Shown piece by piece: positions 20,483-28,397 of a stretch of DNA of 64,000 nucleotides. Numbering within the stretch: position 1 is the first letter of the stretch; each line of letters starts with the position of its first letter. Both the position numbers and the translations under genes were made by a program. The stretch is from Paenibacillus albiflavus. GTDB lineage: Bacteria > Bacillota > Bacilli > Paenibacillales > NBRC-103111. Location: the NCBI RefSeq assembly GCF_004344915.1, contig NZ_SKFG01000008.1:62001-126000 (forward strand), given 5' to 3'. Below the pieces are notes generated by a model, which did no database searches, had not been told where the DNA came from, and saw nothing but the letters and a program-made list of their open reading frames with translations.

Positions 20483-21403
20483 CTATTTTTTAAACATCGA
20501 TTTAATCACGAATCCAACATTGGCAGGTCTTTCGGCCAGGCGGCGCATAAAATAGCCATACCAGTCGTTCCCATAAGGGACATACACTCGCATCGTATAT
20601 CCTTCTTTGGCCAATTCCTGCTGTGCCCCTGTCCGAATGCCGTACAGCATTTGGAATTCGAATTGAGAATTCGGAATTTGATGCTCTTTCGCAAATTTCT
20701 TGACATGCTCGATGATCTTATCGTCATGCGAAGCAACGGCTGCATAGTCACCATTTAATAAATGCTTTTCGATGATTTTGATATAATTGCTGTCGACATC
20801 TTCCTTCTTCGGAAATGCTACTTCTGCCGGTTCCTTATAAGCTCCTTTAACTAAGCGGAGGTTAGGTCTGTACGCATGCAAGCGATCAATATCTTGTTCA
20901 CTCTTGTATAAATAAGCTTGAATGACGATTCCAATTGTTGTTCCATATTCCTTGCGTAATTCTTCAAAAATCGCAAGACTAATCTCGTTATGCGCATAAT
21001 CCTCCATATCAATCCGGACAAAAATTTGATGCTTAGATGCCGTATCCAGAATTTTGCGCATATTCTGCATACAAAGTTCTCTTGAAATATCGAGACCGAG
21101 CTGCGTCATCTTAAGTGACAGGTTAGCGTTCACTCCGCTGCTTGCGATTTCGTCTAATGTACGAATACAGCAATCTGTTAATTCTGCTGCTTCTTCCTCT
21201 GTAAAAATAAACTCACCCAGATGATCCAAAGTGACAACGATCCCCTGATTGTTTAACTCCCGTACTGCTGCAATCGCTTCCATAATTTGCTCGCCTGCAA
21301 CGAATCGCTGAGCCCCTAGGCGCAATCCATACTTCTTCGCTGTACGATTGGCAAATCTGTTCTTAGACAGAAATAGAAACGTATTCTTAAGCAAAGTTTC
21401 CAT
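20483..21403 (-). CDS. putB: Proline dehydrogenase
   Basis: FAD-dependent membrane-associated enzyme oxidising proline to 1-pyrroline-5-carboxylate. The 306 residues match the monofunctional Gram-positive PutB/FadM family. The TIM-barrel FAD/substrate motifs include VTLDHLGEFIF, NLSLKMTQLGLDIS, VRIDMEDYAHNEI, QAYLYKSEQDI, LRLVKGAYKEP and, near the end, YVPYGNDWYGYFMRRLAERPANV (the Tyr and double Arg bind the proline carboxylate). It is the first gene of the operon with pruA. The promoter region shared with the divergent regulator at 21622 contains a 23-bp inverted repeat. Confidence 0.96.
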   Translation of the reverse strand: METLLKNTFLFLSKNRFANRTAKKYGLRLGAQRFVAGEQIMEAIAAVRELNNQGIVVTLDHLGEFIFTEEEAAELTDCCIRTLDEIASSGVNANLSLKMTQLGLDISRELCMQNMRKILDTASKHQIFVRIDMEDYAHNEISLAIFEELRKEYGTTIGIVIQAYLYKSEQDIDRLHAYRPNLRLVKGAYKEPAEVAFPKKEDVDSNYIKIIEKHLLNGDYAAVASHDDKIIEHVKKFAKEHQIPNSQFEFQMLYGIRTGAQQELAKEGYTMRVYVPYGNDWYGYFMRRLAERPANVGFVIKSMFKK

Positions 21404-21434
21404 CCGTAGTACAAGGCCTCCCTGTCATCCTACA

Positions 21435-21457
21435 AAGTGTTCAATAATTGGACACTT
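21435..21457. promoter_or_regulatory. Inverted-repeat operator between putB and its regulator
   Basis: AAGTGTTCAAT-A-ATTGGACACTT is an inverted repeat with one T-G wobble (arms of 11 bp). It sits 32-54 bp upstream of putB and inside the divergent promoter region. It is a likely binding site for the PAS/AAA/Fis regulator encoded next to it. Confidence 0.6.
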
Positions 21458-21621
21458 AATTAAGTTTATGATTAATTATAATCATAGTATGCTTGAATTG
21501 TAAATAAGTTTTGAATATTCTAACTTATATTTGGAGACATATTATTTTCATATTGTTTTGTAGAATAGAATTTGCCATAATGGCTAGAAATGTACCTATG
21601 AATCGGAGGAGACAGCAGCAG

Positions 21622-22932
21622 ATGAACCCTAACTCGATGAATGCATTCTTTGAAGTCTTAATCCATTCAATGAATGATGCAGTTACGATTGTAGATGCGG
21701 ACGGCGTTGTTCTGTATTGGAATGAAGCTGCGGAAAGAACGTATGGAATAACGAGAGAAGAAACCGTTGGGAAGCGAATCGGAGATTTTTTTACAAGAGA
21801 ATCTCTTATGCTTTATCAAGTAATGGAGAGCGGTATCCCTGTTCGCAATGTGTACCACGAACCTAGGCCAGGTATGCATGTGACCATTAACACCGATCCC
21901 GTATATAACGAGCAGCAAGAACTTATTGGCGCCATCTCCATTGAACGAAATATTACGTCATATGTGAAATTAAGCGCTGAGCTGTATAGCAAGCCTACTG
22001 GACAGAATCTAGAATCCTATGCTTTTCCTTTCAAAAAAGAAGAAATAGACGAGACTTCCCCAATGAGCACACTCAACTACCCTCTCCTGCTCGTTGGTCA
22101 TACAGGTGTCGGCAAGAGATCGATGGCGGAATGGCTGCATCAATCAGGTGGCAAGCAAGGAAATTTCGTATCGATTAGTTGCAATTCGATTCCTAGTGGA
22201 TTGATCGACTCGGAGCTATTCGGATTCCATGCGGAAGCTTACGGGGAAACAGCGGATAAGCAGCTTGGCAAATTGGGACTCGCTCACGACGGTACGATTT
22301 ATTTGCGAGATCTGCATACCGTACCACTGGCGACGCAGGAGAAGTTGGCGCAGGTGATTCATGATCGCAGGTATTATCCTGTCGGAAGCACAACTTCTGT
22401 TCCTTTGACATGTCGTATACTTGCTTCTGCTCCTGCTCCTATTGAATCTTATGTAGCGCAAGGGTTAATTACACAGGATTTATACTATGCGTTCCAGACC
22501 ACCTATATCCCTTCTCTTCAGGAACGGAAGCAAGAGCTGCCTGAATTATGTCGACTATTCTTATCGCAGGCTGCTGAACAAATGGGCAAACGTGTACCTG
22601 AATTAAGCTCGGAGGTGATGACTGCTCTTACTTCATATAACTGGCCGGGCAATTTGCCAGAGCTTAAGAATGTGATGGAGCATATAATCATCGTCTCGAT
22701 GAATCATCCTGTAAGCTCTCAGGATCTGCCACCGGCAATGCGTCTTACGACCTTAACTGATCTAACCGAGCAAGCAGTCCCGCTTCATGTTCATTCGGAG
22801 GAAGTTGAACGAGCGCATATTATCGAGGCATTAGAGCGAACAGGAGGCAACAAAGCGAGGGCAGCACGGCTGCTTAGCATTTCCCGTGGTGCCCTCTACT
22901 ATAAAATCAAGCAATATGGACTTGATGGTTAA
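21622..22932 (+). CDS. PAS-AAA-Fis regulator of proline use, sigma-54 contact motif lost
   Basis: Enhancer-binding-protein-like regulator. ATG 21622 is chosen because GGAGGAG stands 10 nt upstream; the frame extends to a TTG at 21511 with no ribosome site. Domains: PAS (about residues 10-115, NDAVTIVDADGVVLYWNEAAE), then a linker. The AAA+ domain has Walker A VGHTGVGKRSM but a Walker B that reads GTIYLRDLHTV instead of GTLFLDEI. The usual GAFTGA loop is replaced by FHAEAYGET after ELFG. The C-terminal Fis-type helix-turn-helix is ALERTGGNKARAARLLSISRGALYYKIK. The loop change argues against sigma-54 activation. It is divergent from putB-pruA, so proline-responsive control is inferred. Confidence 0.85.
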   Translation: MNPNSMNAFFEVLIHSMNDAVTIVDADGVVLYWNEAAERTYGITREETVGKRIGDFFTRESLMLYQVMESGIPVRNVYHEPRPGMHVTINTDPVYNEQQELIGAISIERNITSYVKLSAELYSKPTGQNLESYAFPFKKEEIDETSPMSTLNYPLLLVGHTGVGKRSMAEWLHQSGGKQGNFVSISCNSIPSGLIDSELFGFHAEAYGETADKQLGKLGLAHDGTIYLRDLHTVPLATQEKLAQVIHDRRYYPVGSTTSVPLTCRILASAPAPIESYVAQGLITQDLYYAFQTTYIPSLQERKQELPELCRLFLSQAAEQMGKRVPELSSEVMTALTSYNWPGNLPELKNVMEHIIIVSMNHPVSSQDLPPAMRLTTLTDLTEQAVPLHVHSEEVERAHIIEALERTGGNKARAARLLSISRGALYYKIKQYGLDG

Positions 22933-22952
22933 AATAAATAGCATGAGTTCAA

Positions 22953-23132
22953 TTAATCCAAATCTTCAATAGTGGATTTATCGGCATTGCAATTCGGATC
23001 CTTACACTCACTATAGAATAAAGCCACGCGATTCGTATCCAGTGTATCAATAATGTTTTTACAATGACGGCAGATGATAGTACCCAGCAATAAACCGCTA
23101 TTCGCACTTGCTTTAACGATTTCCGACTGCAT
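22953..23132 (-). CDS. SR1P-like GapA-binding peptide
   Basis: Small protein of 59 residues whose core GTIICRHCKNIIDTLD followed by VALFYSECKDPNC resembles B. subtilis SR1P, the peptide encoded by the dual-function RNA SR1 that binds glyceraldehyde-3-phosphate dehydrogenase GapA. Two CxxC-like pairs may hold zinc. ATG 23132 lies 11 nt after GGGAGG; GTG 23135 is an alternative. The gene overlaps the end of the upstream gap gene by 20 bp. It is therefore translationally coupled to a GAPDH gene rather than carried on a separate regulatory RNA. Confidence 0.8.
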   Translation of the reverse strand: MQSEIVKASANSGLLLGTIICRHCKNIIDTLDTNRVALFYSECKDPNCNADKSTIEDLD

Positions 23133-24159
23133 CACACAATTCACCTCCCTTCAAAGCATGTGAAGCAACTACATGTCTTGCGAGATCAATCACTCTGCAA
23201 GCATATCCCCACTCATTATCATACCAAGCGAGCAGCTTAAGCTGTTCTCCAGCAGCCATCAGCGATAGTCCATCGACTATAACTGAATGGCTGTTACCTA
23301 TATAGTCAGAAGAAACAAGTGGCTCTTCATTAATCGCGACAACCCCCGCATAAGCGCCTGCCATCGCTTGCTTAAATGCTTCCTTCACTTCTTCTACCGT
23401 CACTTCTCTAGAGAGCTGCGCAACCAAATCGACTGCAGATACGTCAGGCACAGGAACACGCAATGCCATCCCTTGAACTACAGGAGCAAGATGTGGAAGC
23501 ACCTCCACAAGTGCTTTGCCTACGCCTGTTTTGGTCGGAATAATGGACTGGCCACAAGCGCGTGCTCTACGTAAATCTTTATGCGGATTATCCAGATGCT
23601 GCTGATCATTCGTATAAGCGTGTACAGTTGTAACCCATCCACTTTTCACCTTGAACGCATCATCCAGTACCTTAAGAATCGGTGCTACGCAGTTCGTTGT
23701 ACAGGACGCTGCTGATAATAAACGATGCTTGTCATCGTCATACATCTCGTGATTAACTCCCATGACAACTGTTAAATCCAGCCCCTTGCCTGGAGCCGTA
23801 ACAATGACCTTTGACGCACCCGCTGTTAGATGCAATCCAGCCCCAGCACGATCTGTAAATTTACCTGTTGCATCAATCGCGATTTCAACGCCAAGCTTAT
23901 TCCAAGCAAGCTGTGACGGATCACGCTCCATTACAAAAGCAATTTGGTGTCCATTAATTGTAATCGTCTGCTCATCATACTTTATATCTGCATTCCAAAT
24001 TCCATGCAGGGTATCGTATTTTAATAAATGTGCAATGGTTTCTACCGGATGTGTACTGTTAATTGCCTTTAGTTGTTGTGAAAGGTTCCTATCCGACATC
24101 ATAATTCGAACTAACAACCTACCAATTCTGCCCATACCACTAATGCCAATACCACTCAT
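23113..24159 (-). CDS. gapB: Glyceraldehyde-3-phosphate dehydrogenase, GapB-like
   Basis: The 348-residue protein has the full GAPDH architecture. NAD(P)-binding N-terminus is GISGMGRIGRLLVRI, the catalytic Cys is in SAASCTTNCVAP, the catalytic His in TVHAYTNDQQHLDNPHKDLRRAR, and the C-terminal signature is WYDNEWGYACRVIDL. At the cofactor site it reads KAINSTHPVETIAHLLKYDTLHG, lacking the Asp of NAD-specific GapA (usually NDLTD). It also shares RDPSQLAWN with B. subtilis GapB (RDPKQLPW), so an NADP-preferring gluconeogenic role is inferred. AAGAGGTC precedes ATG 24159. An SR1P-like gene overlaps its 3' end. Confidence 0.93.
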   Translation of the reverse strand: MSGIGISGMGRIGRLLVRIMMSDRNLSQQLKAINSTHPVETIAHLLKYDTLHGIWNADIKYDEQTITINGHQIAFVMERDPSQLAWNKLGVEIAIDATGKFTDRAGAGLHLTAGASKVIVTAPGKGLDLTVVMGVNHEMYDDDKHRLLSAASCTTNCVAPILKVLDDAFKVKSGWVTTVHAYTNDQQHLDNPHKDLRRARACGQSIIPTKTGVGKALVEVLPHLAPVVQGMALRVPVPDVSAVDLVAQLSREVTVEEVKEAFKQAMAGAYAGVVAINEEPLVSSDYIGNSHSVIVDGLSLMAAGEQLKLLAWYDNEWGYACRVIDLARHVVASHALKGGELCDAVGNR

Positions 24160-24387
24160 AGTAGACCTCTTTTCGTTATTTATGACATACTATATAAATA
24201 ACATATCCCTATATATTATGCAATATATAATTATATTATGCTAAATATTGCATTATATTGAATAAAGACAACATAAATCAGCATGTGACTAGAAATAGTA
24301 AAGCCGACATTGAACAGCCTTATATGATCCGTTCGATCTCTCTTTTTGGGTCTTTACTTATGAGTTTATTTTTTGGAATTTTCAGTA

Positions 24388-24417
24388 TTGTTCACGTTAT
24401 ATCATATATGATATAAT
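24388..24417 (+). promoter_or_regulatory. Promoter and operator of hpaG1-hpaG2-hpaF
   Basis: The perfect 20-bp palindrome TTATATCATATATGATATAA (24397-24416) contains the core ATCATATATGAT (24401-24412). It overlaps a perfect -10 TATAAT (24412-24417). A weak -35 TTGTTC (24388-24393) lies 18 bp upstream. The operator position implies repression. The core recurs at the other four promoters of the island. Confidence 0.8.
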
Positions 24418-24500
24418 ATATGAAAACTACAGTATTCTAAATACTAGTTCATCTACTAACCAACGATCTTGTAGCAATGAACGAAACAGGAGTGAAACAT

Positions 24501-25298
24501 ATGAACAATGCAATGATTAAGCTGTGCGGCATGCATGAACTTGAGCAAGCCATTGTTTCTCCATCAGACAATACAGTTAATTTAAATGGAAAACGCTATC
24601 ATACCGATATGCTCTCGTGGGAGGTTCCAACATCCGGTATGATCTACGGCACGCTATTAAATTACAAAGGAGCGCTTGCAGCCTTAGGAAATGCGATCAA
24701 CGAAGCACCCTATAACGCGCCACCCAAAGCACCCATTCTGTATATTAAACCCGTGAATACCCACATTGGCTACGGCATTCCTATTCCATTGCCTGACGGT
24801 ATTGAAGAGGTATCTATCGGAGCAGCATTAGGTGTTGTTATCGGCCGAACTGCTACACGAGTATGCGAGTCAAATGCACTTGACTACGTCGCAGGCTATA
24901 CGATCGTCAATGATGTCAGGGTTCCACATGAGAGTGTATATAGGCCTGCAGTTAGTCAGCTTTCACGTGACGGATTTTGTCCAGTTGGACCTTGGATCAT
25001 TCAGCGAGATGCGATTAGCAATCCAGATCAATTAGGAATTCGCGTACTGATTAATGGGGAATTAAGCCAAGAAAATAACACTGCAAATCTCATACGCTCA
25101 ATATCACAATTAATAGCTGATATTTCTGATTTTATGACACTCAGCAGCGGAGATATATTGCTTGTAGGTATACCTGAGAACGCTCCGCTTGCCAAAGCAG
25201 GCGATCGAGTTCGCATTGAAATCGATGGAATTGGTAGCTTGGAGAATCCGATTGTACCTGAACAAATGCTAGTTGTACGAGGAGGTGCTGCACAATGA
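24501..25298 (+). CDS. hpaG1: HpaG N-terminal-type subunit (FAH family)
   Basis: Fumarylacetoacetate-hydrolase-family enzyme of the homoprotocatechuate pathway. In E. coli the fused HpaG decarboxylates 5-oxopent-3-ene-1,2,5-tricarboxylate and isomerises the product; here the two halves are separate genes. ATG 24501 follows GGAGTG at 8 nt; ATG 24477 has no ribosome site. FAH motifs include APILYIKPVNTHIGYGIPIPLP, EEVSIGAALGVVIGRTA (metal Glu region), YTIVNDVRVPHE, and the closing DRVRIEIDGIGSLENPI. The stop overlaps the start of hpaG2 by 4 bp (ATGA), consistent with a stoichiometric complex. Confidence 0.88.
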   Translation: MNNAMIKLCGMHELEQAIVSPSDNTVNLNGKRYHTDMLSWEVPTSGMIYGTLLNYKGALAALGNAINEAPYNAPPKAPILYIKPVNTHIGYGIPIPLPDGIEEVSIGAALGVVIGRTATRVCESNALDYVAGYTIVNDVRVPHESVYRPAVSQLSRDGFCPVGPWIIQRDAISNPDQLGIRVLINGELSQENNTANLIRSISQLIADISDFMTLSSGDILLVGIPENAPLAKAGDRVRIEIDGIGSLENPIVPEQMLVVRGGAAQ

Positions 25299-26083
25299 AA
25301 CATGCGCGTGTAGCTTATTTGGGAGCCATACATAACGCAATCGAAGTGGATGGCTTGCTTAAGTTGGAGGATGGTCGTAAGGTAAGCGAACATGAAGTTG
25401 TCTGGCTGCCTCCTGTACAGCCCCGAACCGTATTTGCACTAGGCTTGAATTACGCAGATCATGCCAAAGAGCTAGCATTTAAAGCTCCAACGGAACCGCT
25501 TGTTTTCCTGAAAGGTCCCCATACTTTTATTGGTCATCGTGCGCAAACTCGTCGCCCTGCTGATGCAACCTACATGCATTATGAATGCGAACTTGCAGTC
25601 GTAATAGGTCGTACTGCTCGCAAAGTTAAGCAAATGGATGCCTATCATTATGTTGCTGGTTATACCGTAGCTAACGACTATGCGATTCGAGATTATTTGG
25701 AGAACTATTACCGCCCCAATTTGAAAGTAAAGAACCGTGATACCTGTACACCGATCGGTCCATGGCTCGTTGATGCCAAAGATATTCCTGATCCGATGAA
25801 CTTGACTCTTCGAACCTATGTGAATGGGAAATTAACACAAGAAGGCTCGACCAAAGACATGATCTTCAGCATTCCGGCATTGATTGAATACTTGAGCAGC
25901 TTTATGACCTTGAATACAGGCGATATTATTCTTACAGGTACACCAGAAGGACTAGTCAACACTGCAGTCGGGGACGAAGTTGTTACCGAGATTGAGGGCA
26001 TTGGCCGTTTAGTAAATACAATTGCAGACGACAGTTCCTTCCAAATTCGCGCCCAAGAAGGAACGGTTTCACCGTCTTTATAG
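25295..26083 (+). CDS. hpaG2: HpaG C-terminal-type subunit (FAH family)
   Basis: Second half of the split HpaG, 262 residues. The metal-site and catalytic motifs are characteristic: FALGLNYADHAKEL, PLVFLKGPHTFIGH, HYECELAVVIGRTARKV (ExE ligands), YTVANDYAIRDYLENYYRPNLKVKNRDTCTPIGPWLVDA, and GDIILTGTPEG. It is coupled to hpaG1 by a 4-bp overlap. The usual family end, EIEGIGRLVNTI, is followed by an extra tail. The last codons, from about 26053, are 26/29 identical at DNA level to part of the dispersed repeat at 57433, suggesting that repeat sequence has been incorporated into the coding end. Confidence 0.9.
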   Translation: MKHARVAYLGAIHNAIEVDGLLKLEDGRKVSEHEVVWLPPVQPRTVFALGLNYADHAKELAFKAPTEPLVFLKGPHTFIGHRAQTRRPADATYMHYECELAVVIGRTARKVKQMDAYHYVAGYTVANDYAIRDYLENYYRPNLKVKNRDTCTPIGPWLVDAKDIPDPMNLTLRTYVNGKLTQEGSTKDMIFSIPALIEYLSSFMTLNTGDIILTGTPEGLVNTAVGDEVVTEIEGIGRLVNTIADDSSFQIRAQEGTVSPSL

Positions 26084-26101
26084 AAGCAGAAGGAGATTGT
26101 C

Positions 26102-26488
26102 ATGCCACATATTATTATTGAATATACCGACAATATTAAAGCAGAAGCGAATATTCCTGCACTACTTGAGAAAATGAATAATGTACTGATCGCACGCAAC
26201 GACACTTTCCCTATCGGAGGAATTCGGTCCCGAGCAATTGAGTTGCATGACTATAGAGTTGCTGATGGCGCAGAGGACGATGCATTCGTTCATACCATTC
26301 TAAAAATCGGATCAGGCCGTTCCGAGGAAATCAAGAAAGCCACCTGTGATGAGATGTTTGAAGTGATTAAAGAACATTTTGCTGATTTGTTTAACAAACG
26401 TTATTTGGCACTTTCCATGGAAATAGTGGAGTTCAGCGAAGGCGGATCATACAAACACAATAATATCCATTCTAGATACAAGAAATAA
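26102..26488 (+). CDS. hpaF: 5-carboxymethyl-2-hydroxymuconate delta-isomerase
   Basis: Tautomerase-superfamily isomerase that converts CHM to the oxo-pentene-tricarboxylate substrate of HpaG. The 128-residue protein starts MPHIIIEYTDN, giving the catalytic Pro1 after Met removal. It continues with family segments FPIGGIRSRAIELHDYRVADG and FVHTILKIGSGRS. AGAAGGAG precedes ATG 26102, 18 bp after hpaG2. It is the last gene of the plus-strand hpa operon. It is followed directly by the first tandem repeat array, and no typical terminator is seen before that array. Confidence 0.93.
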   Translation: MPHIIIEYTDNIKAEANIPALLEKMNNVLIARNDTFPIGGIRSRAIELHDYRVADGAEDDAFVHTILKIGSGRSEEIKKATCDEMFEVIKEHFADLFNKRYLALSMEIVEFSEGGSYKHNNIHSRYKK

Positions 26489-26501
26489 TACGGCAACTTC
26501 T

Positions 26502-26810
26502 GCCAGTGCCCTCCAACCGTGCTATCGGGCGCGATGCGGCAACTTGGGGTGCTTTTTCGGTAATCATTTTCCCTTTTTGGGAAATTTTTTTCCGTTCGCA
26601 CTTTGCCAGTGCCCTCCAACCGTGCTACCGGGCACGATGCGGCAACTTGGGGTGCTTTTTCGGTAATTAATTTCCCTTTTTGGGAAATTTTTTTCCGTTC
26701 GCACTCTACCAGTGCCCTCTAACCATGCTACCGGGCACGATGCGGCAACTTGGGGTGCTTTTTCGGTAAAAAATTTCCCTTTTCGGGAATTTTTTTTCCG
26801 TTCGCACTAT
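26502..26810 (+). repeat. Tandem array of three 103-bp hairpin repeats (array 1)
   Basis: Three contiguous 103-bp units begin at 26502, 26605 and 26708, each starting CCAGTGCCC and ending TTCGCACT. A truncated trace (CGGCAACTT) lies at 26491. Each unit can fold into a hairpin with arms CGGTAATTAATTTCCC / GGGAAATTTTTTTCCG (13 of 16 paired), a T-rich loop and outer GTGC/GCAC. An upstream GTGCCC / GGGCAC pairing is also possible. The units lie in sense downstream of hpaF. There is no plausible coding content, since 103 is not a multiple of three. They are homologous to array 2 at 43.68-44.07 kb. Confidence 0.92.
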
Positions 26811-26906
26811 TCATTGCAGTATCGCCGACTACAGGTCTACTCACTACCTCCACCTCTTGTCAAACACTAATTATGATATTGAGCCAAATTCTATAATATT
26901 AATAAA

Positions 26907-26945
26907 GACTATCTCGACTGATCTTATCCGATCACCGAGATAGTC
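26907..26945 (-). terminator. Terminator of the minus-strand hpa operon
   Basis: Stem GACTATCTCG / CGAGATAGTC with inner TGATC/GATCA, followed on the minus strand by TTTATTAATATT. It lies 11 bp after the aldehyde dehydrogenase stop. The 26811-26906 stretch between it and the array shows nothing recognisable. Confidence 0.7.
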
Positions 26946-26955
26946 CCTTATGATG

Positions 26956-28386
26956 CTACTTTTTCCAAACTACAAGCTTTAGTTCGGTCATTTCTTCTAC
27001 CGCATACTTGATTCCTTCACGCCCCATGCCACTTTCCTTCACTCCGCCATATGGCATATGATCGACACGGAAGCTTGGAATGTCGTTAATCATAACACCG
27101 CCAACATGTAATTTCTCTGCTGCATGAAGTGCTGTACGAACATTCTCCGTATAAATTCCTGCCTGAAGGCCGAATCTGGAATCATTCACATACTCGATCG
27201 CTTCATCAACTGACTTCACCTTATTGATCATCACAATTGGGCCGAAAACTTCCTGGCAAGATATCTTCAGAGAAGGATCTGCATGAAGAATAACCGTCGG
27301 ATATACGATGTTTCCTTCTGCATGGCCACCAGCTGCAACGACTGCGCCGGTCTGTCTTGCCTCTTCTACCCAGCTTAGAATACGTTCGACGTCATTAGGC
27401 GAAATGACTGCAGATACATTCGTTGCAGGATCTAATGGATCTCCCATTTTCAACTTGTTTGTTTCCTGTATGAACTTCTCTACAAACTCATCATATACAT
27501 CCTCATGCGCGTATACCCGCTGCAAGGAAATACATACTTGTCCTTGGAACGAAAATGCACCAACTACCGAGCGTGCGATAATCTCATCAATTTGAACGCC
27601 CTTGTCTACAATTAGTGCTGAATTGGATCCAAGCTCAAGCGTGACACGCTTGAGTCCAGCTTTATTCCGAATTCCAATACCGACTGCAGGACTGCCAGTA
27701 AATGTAATCATGCTGATTCGTTTATCCGTTACGATGCGATCACCGATGACACGACCACTACCCGTTACAACATTTAATGCGCCGGCTGGCAAGCCTGCCT
27801 CTAGCAGCAGTTCTGCAATAAAGAAGCTGGACAGCGGTGATTGCGACGCCGGCTTAAGTACGATCGTATTACCTGAAGCAATCGCTGGACCTACTTTATG
27901 GGCTACCAGGTTCATCGGGAAATTGAAGGGAGCAATTGCTCCCACAACTCCGATAGGCTCTCGCATCGTATAGGCTAATCTGCCTTCACCACTTTTCGAT
28001 GCGTCAAGAGGCAACGTTTCACCGTGGATTCGCTTAGCCTCTTCGGCTGCGAACTTATAGGTTTCAATCGTACGACTCACTTCCATCATCGCTGTTGTAA
28101 TCGGCTTGGCTACCTCTAGTGCCAATATCCGAGCTGCTTCATCGGCACGATCTTCTAATAATTTTGCCAAGTTATCCAAGATCGCTGACCTTTGATGTGC
28201 AGGCATGTTCGCCATTATCGGCCTTGCTACATATGCAGCTGCAATCGCATGTTCGATATCGTCTTCACTGGCAACAGGAATTTCCGCGATTAATTCGCCT
28301 GAATAAGGTGAATGAAGCGGACTATAATTTTGTGTTTCCGTCCATACGCCATTAATTAGCAGCTTTTTTTTGATCATCGATGTCAC
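26956..28386 (-). CDS. Aldehyde dehydrogenase, candidate succinic semialdehyde dehydrogenase of the HPA pathway
   Basis: NAD(P)-dependent aldehyde dehydrogenase of 476 residues. Motifs: IAPFNFPMNLVAHKVGPAIASGNTIVLKP, catalytic Glu in VTLELGSNSALIV, and catalytic Cys in FQGQVCISLQRVYAHEDVYDEF. The C-terminal MPYGGVKESGMGREG is also present. It is distinct from HpaE (about 31-32.4 kb). It is the last gene of the dapA-like-hpaE-hpaB-hpaD operon, 11 bp after hpaD. The homoprotocatechuate pathway ends in pyruvate and succinic semialdehyde, so oxidation of the latter to succinate is the most economical role; this is inference. The sequence also resembles lactaldehyde or phosphonoacetaldehyde dehydrogenases. 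Confidence 0.85.
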   Translation of the reverse strand: MTSMIKKKLLINGVWTETQNYSPLHSPYSGELIAEIPVASEDDIEHAIAAAYVARPIMANMPAHQRSAILDNLAKLLEDRADEAARILALEVAKPITTAMMEVSRTIETYKFAAEEAKRIHGETLPLDASKSGEGRLAYTMREPIGVVGAIAPFNFPMNLVAHKVGPAIASGNTIVLKPASQSPLSSFFIAELLLEAGLPAGALNVVTGSGRVIGDRIVTDKRISMITFTGSPAVGIGIRNKAGLKRVTLELGSNSALIVDKGVQIDEIIARSVVGAFSFQGQVCISLQRVYAHEDVYDEFVEKFIQETNKLKMGDPLDPATNVSAVISPNDVERILSWVEEARQTGAVVAAGGHAEGNIVYPTVILHADPSLKISCQEVFGPIVMINKVKSVDEAIEYVNDSRFGLQAGIYTENVRTALHAAEKLHVGGVMINDIPSFRVDHMPYGGVKESGMGREGIKYAVEEMTELKLVVWKK

Positions 28387-28397
28387 CTTAACTTGTC

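Noticed and set aside
24160-24300. Additional regulon operators in the AT-rich region before gapB
   Set aside because: Several ATATAT-like palindromes occur but none contains the ATCATATATGAT core.
26502-26810. CRISPR array
   Set aside because: The units are contiguous 103-bp repeats with no unique spacers and no cas genes nearby.
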